Assembly (NCBI GenBank): GCA_003566335.1
Contig: PXDR01000277.1
Span: forward strand, 1 to 5,049
Reading direction: 5' to 3'
DNA length: 5,049 nt
Origin: Cyanobacteria bacterium T3Sed10_344R1
Lineage (GTDB): Bacteria > Cyanobacteriota > Cyanobacteriia > Phormidesmidales > Phormidesmidaceae
Shown: piece after piece, positions 1 to 4,979 of the stretch
Position numbering within the stretch: the stretch's first letter is position 1
Layout of the letters: each line of letters begins with the position of its first letter
The notes under the pieces: generated by a model
Seen by the model: only the letters and a program-made list of their open reading frames with translations
Database searches by the model: none
What the model was told of the DNA's origin: nothing
Translations under genes and position numbers: made by a program

Positions 1-1
1 A

Positions 2-844
2 ATTATCCTCACTCTGACTCAAAAAGACCAAGAGGTTAATCAGCTCACCGCCGCCAATCAGGAAATCCGCAATCAGTACGATTCCACCCTGCTAGAGCAA
101 ATTGCCGGACAACCCGCCGATCAGTCGATCAACACGGTAGAAGCGGCCCAGGCCCGGCAGACCCTGGAAGACAATGATGCTGCGATCGCCACCCTACGGG
201 ACGAAATTCGTGATCTCCAGGCGGAACTGGTGAACCAGCCCGAAAGCCAAGAATTTCTGACCTTTGTGCAGTCGGCAGATCAATTTGCGATCGCAGAAAC
301 TGGCTATGAGCGCGCCAGCTTTTGGTATCCCAGTCGGCAGTTGTTCTTCCAAGGACTCTTTTTACTGCCGCTGATTGCGATCACCGGCACCATTCACCGC
401 GCCAGCCAACGGCGTAACTATGGCCTAGTCAGCTTGATGACCTGGCACCTGCTGGTGATTTTCTCCATTCCCCTGCTGATTAAAGTCTTTCAGTTCCTAC
501 AGGTTGGGGCGCTGTTTTCCTTCCTCTTCAACCTAGTTAGCACCCTGTTGGGGGGGCTGCTATTCCTGGTCAGCTACGCCTATATCCTGGTGATTCCGCT
601 GCTGGGCTTCGCCATCATCAAACTCAGCCAGCGGTATGTCTTTAACCCCCAAGTGCAGGCCGCCAACCGGGTGGAAAAATCCCGCTGCCTCCGCTGTGCC
701 CGCAAGATTCAGGCTGGGGAACTCCACTGTCCTCACTGCGGTTACGAGCAGCGCCAACCCTGTCCCCACTGCCACGGCCTCACCTACAAGCACCTGCCCC
801 ACTGCGTCCACTGCGGTCATTCCCAGCCCAGACGGTCACGCTAG
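2..844 (+). CDS. Partial membrane protein with coiled coil and C-terminal double zinc ribbon (5' end outside window)
   Basis: The frame is open from the left edge to a TAG at 842-844, giving 280 visible residues, so the gene starts upstream. A GTG at 230 lies inside the continuous frame and is unlikely to be the true start. Residues 1-78 are polar, rich in Q, E, D, A and L, and look like a coiled coil. A short linker follows, then about four hydrophobic membrane helices near 114-131, 141-163, 170-185 and 186-207. The C-terminal tail has eight cysteines in four CxxC pairs: C229/C232 with C243/C246, and C254/C257 with C268/C271. This is the pattern of two zinc ribbons. The tail ends in basic residues. 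The order of coiled coil, membrane helices and zinc ribbons suggests a membrane-anchored scaffold or nucleic-acid/protein-binding protein, but I do not recognise a named family and assign no function. A 12-bp hairpin follows the stop codon. Confidence 0.85.
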   Translation: MILTLTQKDQEVNQLTAANQEIRNQYDSTLLEQIAGQPADQSINTVEAAQARQTLEDNDAAIATLRDEIRDLQAELVNQPESQEFLTFVQSADQFAIAETGYERASFWYPSRQLFFQGLFLLPLIAITGTIHRASQRRNYGLVSLMTWHLLVIFSIPLLIKVFQFLQVGALFSFLFNLVSTLLGGLLFLVSYAYILVIPLLGFAIIKLSQRYVFNPQVQAANRVEKSRCLRCARKIQAGELHCPHCGYEQRQPCPHCHGLTYKHLPHCVHCGHSQPRRSR

Positions 845-879
845 TGCCCTGTCTATCAGCAGCCCAATCATAATCACTG

Positions 880-909
880 ATCCCAGCCCTAGCAATTTAG
901 GGCTGGGAT
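880..909 (+). terminator. Hairpin after the zinc-ribbon gene, probable terminator
   Basis: A perfect 12-bp stem (arm 880-891, arm 898-909) closes a 6-nt loop, GCAATT, 36 bp after the stop codon. The GC-rich stem is stable. The T-tract behind it is poor (only a TTT at 915-917), so rho-independent termination may be partial. The stem sits just before the promoter of the next gene, which fits a transcription boundary. Confidence 0.6.
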
Positions 910-927
910 TCGCGTTTAAGGGATAGC

Positions 928-956
928 TTGCTAATGCAAGATGAAAGTATTACTAT
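928..956 (+). promoter_or_regulatory. Candidate sigma-70-type promoter of the persulfide dioxygenase gene
   Basis: TTGCTA (928-933) and TACTAT (951-956) are 17 bp apart. Each matches 4 of 6 positions of the TTGACA/TATAAT consensus, and transcription would begin near 963, giving a leader of about 27 nt. The -35 lies within a small inverted repeat, CTTGC-TAAT-GCAAG (927-940). The heptamer ATGAAAG occurs at 941-947 and again at 965-971, one copy on each side of the -10. These could be operator elements, but no regulator can be named from them. Confidence 0.45.
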
Positions 957-978
957 GTAGTCATATGAAAGAACTTTC

Positions 979-982
979 GGAG
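979..982 (+). promoter_or_regulatory. Ribosome binding site of the dioxygenase gene
   Basis: GGAG lies 7 nt before the ATG at 990. It supports that start, which also gives the N-terminus normal for ETHE1 proteins. Confidence 0.7.
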
Positions 983-989
983 CGCCACC

Positions 990-1688
990 ATGCTATTTCG
1001 TCAACTGTATGACCAAGACACCAGCACCTACACTTACCTGCTGGCCGATGAAACGAGTCGCGAGGCTGTGTTGATTGACCCCGTGATTGAGCAGGTCGAT
1101 CGGGATCAAGCCCTTCTAACAGAACTGGGCCTTACCCTGCGCTACTGTCTCGAAACCCATGTCCATGCCGATCACGTCACCGGCACGGGGGAGTTGCGCC
1201 AGCGGTTGGGCTGTCTGGGCATTGTCCCAGCCGGAGCCGAAGTCTCCTGCGCCGATCGCCATATTCAAGATGGCGAAATGCTGACAGTGGGCAGTTTGGA
1301 GATCGTTGCGATCGCAACCCCCGGCCACACCGACAGCCACATGGCCTACCTGGCCAACGGCACCCACCTCTTCACTGGTGATGCCCTGTTCATTCGCGGC
1401 TGTGGTCGCACCGACTTCCAAAGTGGTGATGCAGGCATCCTCTACGACTCCGTCACCCAAAAGCTGTTCAGCCTACCGGCTGAAACCCTGGTCTACCCTG
1501 GCCATGACTATCGCGGCCATAGCCTATCCACCATTGGCGAAGAAGTGCAGTGGAATCCCCGGTTTGTGGGGCGTGATCGCAACAGCTTTATCAGCTTCAT
1601 GGATAGCCTTGACCTGCCCAATCCCAAGAAAATCATGGAAGCCGTGCCCGCAAACCAGAGCTGCGGCCAAGTTGCCACGCCGGTATAG
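990..1688 (+). CDS. ETHE1-type persulfide dioxygenase (MBL-fold metallohydrolase)
   Basis: The 232-residue protein is full length for the family. ETHE1 enzymes use mononuclear iron to oxidise glutathione persulfide to sulfite and glutathione, a step in sulfide detoxification. Seen in the sequence: the metallo-beta-lactamase motif THVHADH with H57, H59, D61 and H62; PGHTDSH with H113; GDALFIRGCGRTDFQ with D131 and R140; and PGHDYRG with H172 and D173. The spacing of H57, H113 and D131 closely matches the iron ligands H79, H135 and D154 of human ETHE1 as I remember them, and R140 and D173 fall at the human R163 and D196 positions. The C-terminal KIMEAVPANQSCG is also typical of ETHE1 and separates it from glyoxalase II, which keeps a second metal site. 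No rhodanese domain is fused. The product should be cytoplasmic. It has its own promoter, and the sulP gene follows 115 bp downstream. The general MBL assignment is near certain; the dioxygenase specificity is strong. Confidence 0.93.
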   Translation: MLFRQLYDQDTSTYTYLLADETSREAVLIDPVIEQVDRDQALLTELGLTLRYCLETHVHADHVTGTGELRQRLGCLGIVPAGAEVSCADRHIQDGEMLTVGSLEIVAIATPGHTDSHMAYLANGTHLFTGDALFIRGCGRTDFQSGDAGILYDSVTQKLFSLPAETLVYPGHDYRGHSLSTIGEEVQWNPRFVGRDRNSFISFMDSLDLPNPKKIMEAVPANQSCGQVATPV

Positions 1689-1716
1689 CGCCCTGGGTCA
1701 GCCTACTTTCAAGCTG

Positions 1717-1760
1717 ATTCTGAGCCAATTTTGAGCCAATTTCGAGCCGATTTTGAGCCA
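1717..1760 (+). repeat. Four tandem 11-bp repeats (ATTTTGAGCCA) upstream of sulP
   Basis: Units at 1717, 1728, 1739 and 1750 read ATTCTGAGCCA, ATTTTGAGCCA, ATTTCGAGCCG and ATTTTGAGCCA, with no gap between them. Weaker copies in the same phase flank the array at 1706-1716 (8 of 11 against unit 3) and 1761-1771 (7 of 11 against unit 1). The period is close to one turn of DNA, so the array could present repeated sites on one face of the helix. It fills much of the gap between the dioxygenase and sulP genes and ends 43 bp before the sulP start. Confidence 0.85.
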
Positions 1761-1765
1761 CGTCC

Positions 1766-1782
1766 GGGCCAAAGACCGGCCC
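1766..1782 (+). other. Small GC hairpin before sulP
   Basis: GGGCC (1766-1770) can pair with GGCCC (1778-1782) around a 7-nt loop. There is no T-tract, so it does not look like a terminator. It could shape the sulP leader or be chance. Confidence 0.25.
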
Positions 1783-1803
1783 TACCGCCCCATTCTCTAG
1801 ATC

Positions 1804-3570
1804 ATGGCTAGCCCGTTGAACTCCTCTACTCAAACGGGGCGATCGCCCTGGAAACTCTCCGCCTATCTCCCCTTCACCGATTGGCTGCTGCACTATCGCC
1901 GCCGGGATTTCCCGGGAGATCTCTTAGCCGGTGCGATCGTCGCCACCATGCTAGTGCCCCAGGCGATGGCCTATGCCCAACTCGCTGGACTTCCGGCCCA
2001 AGTCGGCCTCTACGCCAGCATTCTGCCCTTGGGCTTGTACGGCCTGTTGGGCACCAGCCGCGCCTTAGCCGTTGGCCCCGTGGCAATCGTCTCCCTGCTG
2101 GTGGCTAGCGGCATCGGCCCCCTCGCCGCCCCAGGTTCTAGTGAGTACTTGGCCCTCGCCCTGATCCTGGCCCTGCTGGCTGGGCTCATTCAACTGGGCA
2201 TGGGCCTCGTGCGCCTAGGGTTTTTAGTCAACTTCCTCAGCCACAGCGTCATCTCCGGCTTCACCAGTGCCGCCGCTCTGATTATTGGCGTCAGCCAACT
2301 GCGCCACCTGCTGGGGGTTCAAGTCGCCAGCGCCGACTCTTTTGTGGGTCAACTCATTGTCTTGGGCCAAGCCCTAGGCAGTACCAACCTTCTTACCCTC
2401 GGGATCGGCACCGTCAGCCTTGGCCTACTGCTGTTCTTTAAACGGGGGTTGTCTCCGCGCCTCCAACGCTGGGGGCTCAGTCCAGACACCAGCCAACTGT
2501 TGAGTAAAGGGGGGCCGCTGGTGGTGGTCGTCATCAGCACCCTACTGGTCTGGAGCCTGGGCTTAGATACTCAGGCTGGGGTGCGCACCGTCGGTGCGGT
2601 TCCCAGTGGGCTGCCCCCTCTGACCACCCCAGCCCTAAATCTGGCCCAGTGGCAAGCCTTACTCCCAGCGGCCCTAACCATCAGCTTCGTTGGCTTTATG
2701 GAGAGTATCGCCGTAGCTAAATCCCTCGCCAGCAAACGGCGGCAGCGCATTGATCCCAACCAAGAGCTGATCGGCCTGGGCATGGCGAATCTCGGTGCAG
2801 CCTTTACCGGCGGCTATCCGGTCACGGGCGGCTTTAGTCGCTCGGTGGTGAACTTTGCGGCGGGCGCTAACACTGGCCTCGCTTCAATCATCACCGCCGC
2901 CCTCGTCCTGGCAGTGGTACTGTTTTTCACCCCGCTATTTTTCTACCTGCCCCAAGCCGCTCTAGCCAGCATCATCCTGGTCGCCGTCACCGGATTGATT
3001 GATACCGACACCCCTCGGCGCATCTGGCGCTACAGTCGCGCTGACGGATTCTCTCTATTTGCCACCTTTGGCGCAGTCTTGGCCGCTGGGGTAGAAGCGG
3101 GCTTATTTCTCGGGATCGGCGTTTCCCTTATCCTCTATCTCTGGCGCACCAGCCGCCCCCATATCGCCATCGTCGGTCGATTGGGCGACAGCGAACATTT
3201 CCGCAATGTCCTGCGCCATCCGGTCACTACCGCCCCTGGACTGTTGATGGTGCGGGTGGACGAAAGCCTGTATTTTGCCAACACCCGATATCTAGAGGAA
3301 TACCTGAACGGCATCGTGGCTGATCATCCTGACGTGAATAACCTGGTGCTGGTTTGTAGCGGCATTAACTTCATTGACGCCAACGCCCTCGAAACCCTAG
3401 AGCATCTGCAAGAAACTCTTGCCGCTGCCGGGGTTGAGCTGTACCTGAGCGAAGTCAAAGGCCCGGTTTTTGACCAGCTTCAGCGGGTGGGCTGGATAGA
3501 CAAATTGGGCAAAGACCATCTATTTCTCAGCAGCCATGCGGCGATGGCCGCCCTCAGCAAGGCTGGCTAG
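1804..3570 (+). CDS. SulP-family inorganic anion transporter with C-terminal STAS domain
   Basis: The 588-residue protein has the usual length of bacterial SulP (SLC26-like) transporters, inner-membrane carriers of sulfate, bicarbonate or related anions. Hydrophobic helices run from about residue 38 to 448 (12-14 segments). Family signatures are GDLLAGAIVATMLVPQAMAYAQLAGLP (38-64, abbreviated here by its ends GDLL and AGLP), FMESIAVAKSLA (298-309) with conserved E300, and YPVTGGFSRSVVNFAAGANT (338-357). Residues about 462-585 form a STAS domain with NFIDANALETLEHL (522-535). The LVPQAMAYA type of first helix resembles sulfate permeases, not the BicA bicarbonate carriers, but the substrate cannot be read from sequence. 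An in-frame TAG at 1798 makes ATG 1804 the first possible start. It has no Shine-Dalgarno sequence, so expression may depend on the upstream leader. Its position after a persulfide dioxygenase suggests sulfite or sulfate movement; that is inference. Confidence 0.93.
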   Translation: MASPLNSSTQTGRSPWKLSAYLPFTDWLLHYRRRDFPGDLLAGAIVATMLVPQAMAYAQLAGLPAQVGLYASILPLGLYGLLGTSRALAVGPVAIVSLLVASGIGPLAAPGSSEYLALALILALLAGLIQLGMGLVRLGFLVNFLSHSVISGFTSAAALIIGVSQLRHLLGVQVASADSFVGQLIVLGQALGSTNLLTLGIGTVSLGLLLFFKRGLSPRLQRWGLSPDTSQLLSKGGPLVVVVISTLLVWSLGLDTQAGVRTVGAVPSGLPPLTTPALNLAQWQALLPAALTISFVGFMESIAVAKSLASKRRQRIDPNQELIGLGMANLGAAFTGGYPVTGGFSRSVVNFAAGANTGLASIITAALVLAVVLFFTPLFFYLPQAALASIILVAVTGLIDTDTPRRIWRYSRADGFSLFATFGAVLAAGVEAGLFLGIGVSLILYLWRTSRPHIAIVGRLGDSEHFRNVLRHPVTTAPGLLMVRVDESLYFANTRYLEEYLNGIVADHPDVNNLVLVCSGINFIDANALETLEHLQETLAAAGVELYLSEVKGPVFDQLQRVGWIDKLGKDHLFLSSHAAMAALSKAG

Positions 3571-3606
3571 GCGCTGGCAGTCTGATGACGACCTAGACGG
3601 CCCTAG

Positions 3607-3658
3607 CTTAATCCAGGCTTAACCGTGGCTTAATGGCCTGGTAAACCTCAATTAACCC
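3607..3658 (+). promoter_or_regulatory. Pho box (SphR/PhoB-type), five units at 11-bp spacing
   Basis: The cyanobacterial Pho box is described as tandem PyTTAAPyPy(T/A) octamers separated by 3 bp. Octamers here start at 3607, 3618, 3629, 3640 and 3651, exactly 11 bp apart: CTTAATCC, CTTAACCG, CTTAATGG, GGTAAACC and ATTAACCC. Matches to the consensus are 7, 7, 6, 4 and 6 of 8, and four of the five keep TTAA. The orientation is toward the phnD-like gene. A weak -10, TATTAG (3667-3672), lies 8 bp beyond the last unit, where the -10 of a Pho promoter would be expected. Phosphate-starvation induction of the downstream gene is the natural reading. The 269-bp distance to the start codon is long and implies a long leader. 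Confidence 0.7.
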
Positions 3659-3705
3659 TGGCGTCTTATTAGTGGAATAGGCGTTTTTTCGCCGCCGGAT
3701 TTGTG

Positions 3706-3725
3706 CCCTAGGTTCTGTCCTAGGG
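3706..3725 (+). other. CCTAGG leader hairpin upstream of the phnD-like gene
   Basis: CCCTAGG (3706-3712) and CCTAGGG (3719-3725) form a perfect 7-bp stem around TTCTGT, extendable by wobble pairs to 3703/3728. Only TTT follows, so termination here would be weak. The 3' arm, lengthened to TCCTAGGG (3718-3725), is also complementary over 8 bp to CCCTAGGA (3908-3915), which overlaps the phnD ribosome binding site. The two pairings exclude each other. Confidence 0.45.
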
Positions 3726-3753
3726 TGCTTTGGCGTGGCTGGGCATAGGTTCA

Positions 3754-3774
3754 AGGCTGACATCACTCCAGCCT
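3754..3774 (+). other. Second small hairpin in the phnD leader
   Basis: AGGCTG (3754-3759) pairs with CAGCCT (3769-3774) around a 9-nt loop. The stem is short and there is no T-tract. It adds to the structured look of the leader but is weak evidence by itself. Confidence 0.25.
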
Positions 3775-3808
3775 GAGTTGTCAATAAAACAAGCATGGCT
3801 GGGGAGGG

Positions 3809-3816
3809 GCGATCGC
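3809..3816. repeat. HIP1 octamer GCGATCGC, intergenic copy
   Basis: This is the highly iterated palindrome of many cyanobacterial genomes. The other exact copies in the window are all inside genes: 182-189, 287-294, 1308-1315 and 1839-1846. Their density is the best taxonomic clue in the window. Confidence 0.9.
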
Positions 3817-3911
3817 ATCTCCTCTAAAAACCATGACCACGCTCAAAACCATGCCCCCTAATCCCGCCTTCCGGCTTTTGACATCTCTGACATAACAAAC
3901 AAAACACCCCT

Positions 3912-3917
3912 AGGAGG
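3912..3917 (+). promoter_or_regulatory. Strong ribosome binding site of the phnD-like gene
   Basis: AGGAGG, a perfect anti-16S core, lies 10 nt before ATG 3928 and fixes that start. It is embedded in CCCTAGGAGG, whose first eight bases can pair with the leader arm at 3718-3725. Confidence 0.85.
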
Positions 3918-3927
3918 ACAAACAGGC

Positions 3928-4833
3928 ATGAGCCTAAATTTGCAGCTCGGCGTGCGGCGACTTGGTTCCCTCACCTCTGCCCTTGCCTTACTACTGGCTG
4001 CCTGCCAGACCGAAATCGCCGGGAATGGCGGCGGTGAGATGACTGGTGCAGGTGGGGTTTGCCCTGCCGTTCTCCGGTTCGCTGACACCGGCACTGAGGG
4101 GCTTGAAGAACTCCAGCGGGACTTCGCGGAATTCCAGGCCGTCATGCAAGAGGTGCTGGAACTTGACGTTGAGTTCTTTGCCGTCACCGATCGCACCGTA
4201 GCCGCCGCCGCCGTAGATTCCGACCAAGTAGATATGATTCTGGCTGGCCCTTCCGAGTACCTGGCCATTCGATCTAACGCCGGACTAGAGCCCGTGGTGT
4301 CCATTGACCGCCCTGGCTACAACGCCAACATCGTGGTGCTGGCTGACAGCGAAATCCAAGATGTAGAAGAACTCCGGGGCAAGACCATTGCCCTCAAGGA
4401 CGCGGGCTCCACCAGTGGTCACATTGGCCCCCTCGCCTTGCTGCAAGAGCTGGGCTTTGACCCCAACACCGATGTAGACGCTCAGCTCCTGGCCGATGCT
4501 CGAATTGAAGCCTTCGCCGCCGGAGATGTCGATGCCTTTGGCGCTGGAGCCAGCGACATCCGCCGCCTGGACGAGCGCTACGGCGAAGACTTCTACCGCA
4601 TCTTGGTAGAAGGCCCAGAGCTACCCCGGGACGTGATTGGAGTGAACCCTCGGATCTCAGAAGAGTGCCAAGCCGAAATCCGCACCCGTCTGCTGGACAA
4701 CCAGCGGGCGGTGCTGGATGCCCTGCTGGAGTCTAGCCCCAAATATGGTGAGTCCAGCCTGCATGAAGTCAGCGACAGCGAATATGACGGTATGCGGGAA
4801 GCGCACCGGGCGGCGGGGATTCCGTTTGATTAA
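3928..4833 (+). CDS. PhnD-family substrate-binding lipoprotein (phosphonate/phosphite/phosphate ABC transporter)
   Basis: The 301-residue protein is the periplasmic substrate-binding component of a phosphorus-compound ABC importer. Residues 1-25 are a lipoprotein signal peptide with basic R10 R11, a hydrophobic stretch and the lipobox LAAC, so C26 should be lipidated and tether the protein to the membrane. A Gly-rich linker (31-43) leads to the mature fold near VLRFADTGT (48-56). The first lobe includes ILAGPSEYLAI (104-114) and the hinge NIVVLADSEIQDVEELRGKTIAL. LKDAGSTSGHIGP (156-168) contains the STSG anion-binding loop seen in PhnD, PtxB and related proteins, followed by H165. DVDAFGAGASD (200-210) is the usual second-lobe motif. 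C45 and C247 could form a disulfide. The Pho-box-like array upstream supports a role in phosphate starvation. No phnC or phnE follows within 216 bp. Family assignment is firm; whether the ligand is phosphonate, phosphite or phosphate is open. Confidence 0.9.
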   Translation: MSLNLQLGVRRLGSLTSALALLLAACQTEIAGNGGGEMTGAGGVCPAVLRFADTGTEGLEELQRDFAEFQAVMQEVLELDVEFFAVTDRTVAAAAVDSDQVDMILAGPSEYLAIRSNAGLEPVVSIDRPGYNANIVVLADSEIQDVEELRGKTIALKDAGSTSGHIGPLALLQELGFDPNTDVDAQLLADARIEAFAAGDVDAFGAGASDIRRLDERYGEDFYRILVEGPELPRDVIGVNPRISEECQAEIRTRLLDNQRAVLDALLESSPKYGESSLHEVSDSEYDGMREAHRAAGIPFD

Positions 4834-4835
4834 AG

Positions 4836-4879
4836 GCTGATGGGAGGTGGAGCGCTTGCTGAGGTGCGTGGCCATCAGC
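4836..4879 (+). terminator. Inverted repeat just after the phnD-like stop codon, possible terminator or 3' stem
   Basis: GCTGATGG (4836-4843) is the exact reverse complement of CCATCAGC (4872-4879), starting 2 bp after the TAA. The 28-nt loop is long but contains a small AGC/GCT hairpin. No T-tract follows directly, so a processing or stability stem is as likely as a terminator. Confidence 0.35.
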
Positions 4880-4901
4880 TGTTGGCTGTTGGCTGTTGGC
4901 T
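4878..4901 (+). repeat. Heptanucleotide tandem repeat, GCTGTTG x3.4
   Basis: Three perfect copies of GCTGTTG start at 4878, 4885 and 4892, followed by GCT. Short tandem heptamers of this kind are known from intergenic DNA of filamentous cyanobacteria (the STRR class). The array overlaps the 3' arm of the preceding inverted repeat by two bases. Confidence 0.85.
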
Positions 4902-4979
4902 TTAGGGAGTGCCGCGTCTCTCTCTGCTGGACTACTTAAGTACACATATCTCTGATGGGTTCTTATAAGTCTCGCAGAC

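Larger units (their letters stand above)
3571..3927. other. 357-bp regulatory intergenic region between sulP and the phnD-like gene
   Basis: I see no convincing gene here. In order the region holds the Pho-box-like array (3607-3658), a possible -10 (TATTAG, 3667-3672), a short hairpin with a T6 loop (3680-3693), the CCTAGG hairpin (3706-3725), a second small hairpin (3754-3774), a HIP1 site (3809-3816), a direct repeat of AAAACCATG (3827-3835 and 3845-3853), a TGACAT direct repeat (3879-3884, 3888-3893) and the ribosome binding site (3912-3917). No T-tailed terminator for sulP is evident. Confidence 0.7.

Noticed and set aside
230..232. GTG as the start of the first gene
   Set aside because: The same frame is open to the left edge, the upstream residues form a coherent coiled coil, and no ribosome binding site precedes the GTG.
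550..556. G7 run as a programmed frameshift site
   Set aside because: The frame continues intact on both sides through membrane helices and zinc ribbons, and no alternative product is apparent.
983..992. GCCACCATG, a Kozak-like context at the dioxygenase start
   Set aside because: The genome is bacterial and a GGAG site is properly spaced; the resemblance is chance.
1717..1760. CRISPR array
   Set aside because: The units are 11 bp and contiguous, with no spacers.
3680..3693. T6 run in GGCG-T6-CGCC as a terminator
   Set aside because: The T-run is the loop of the small stem, not a tail after it, so it is not a rho-independent terminator.
3608..3796. 62-residue minus-strand reading frame in the intergenic region
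   Set aside because: It overlaps the Pho array and leader hairpins, has no ribosome binding site and no recognisable domain.
3878..3883. Perfect TTGACA as a -35 box close to the phnD-like gene
   Set aside because: No acceptable -10 lies 16-18 bp downstream; that stretch is AAAACA-like. It cannot be excluded as an activator-dependent promoter.
3833..3895. 20-codon upstream reading frame in the phnD leader
   Set aside because: It lacks a Shine-Dalgarno sequence and a leader-peptide-like run of codons; the ATG falls in the AAAACCATG direct repeat.
3955..3990. Twin-arginine (Tat) signal in the PhnD-like protein
   Set aside because: R10-R11 is followed by LGSL, which does not fit SRRxFLK; a normal Sec lipoprotein signal explains the sequence.
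3858..4304. 148-residue minus-strand reading frame
   Set aside because: It lies opposite the firmly identified phnD-like gene, has Ser/Arg-rich low-complexity composition and shows no family motif.
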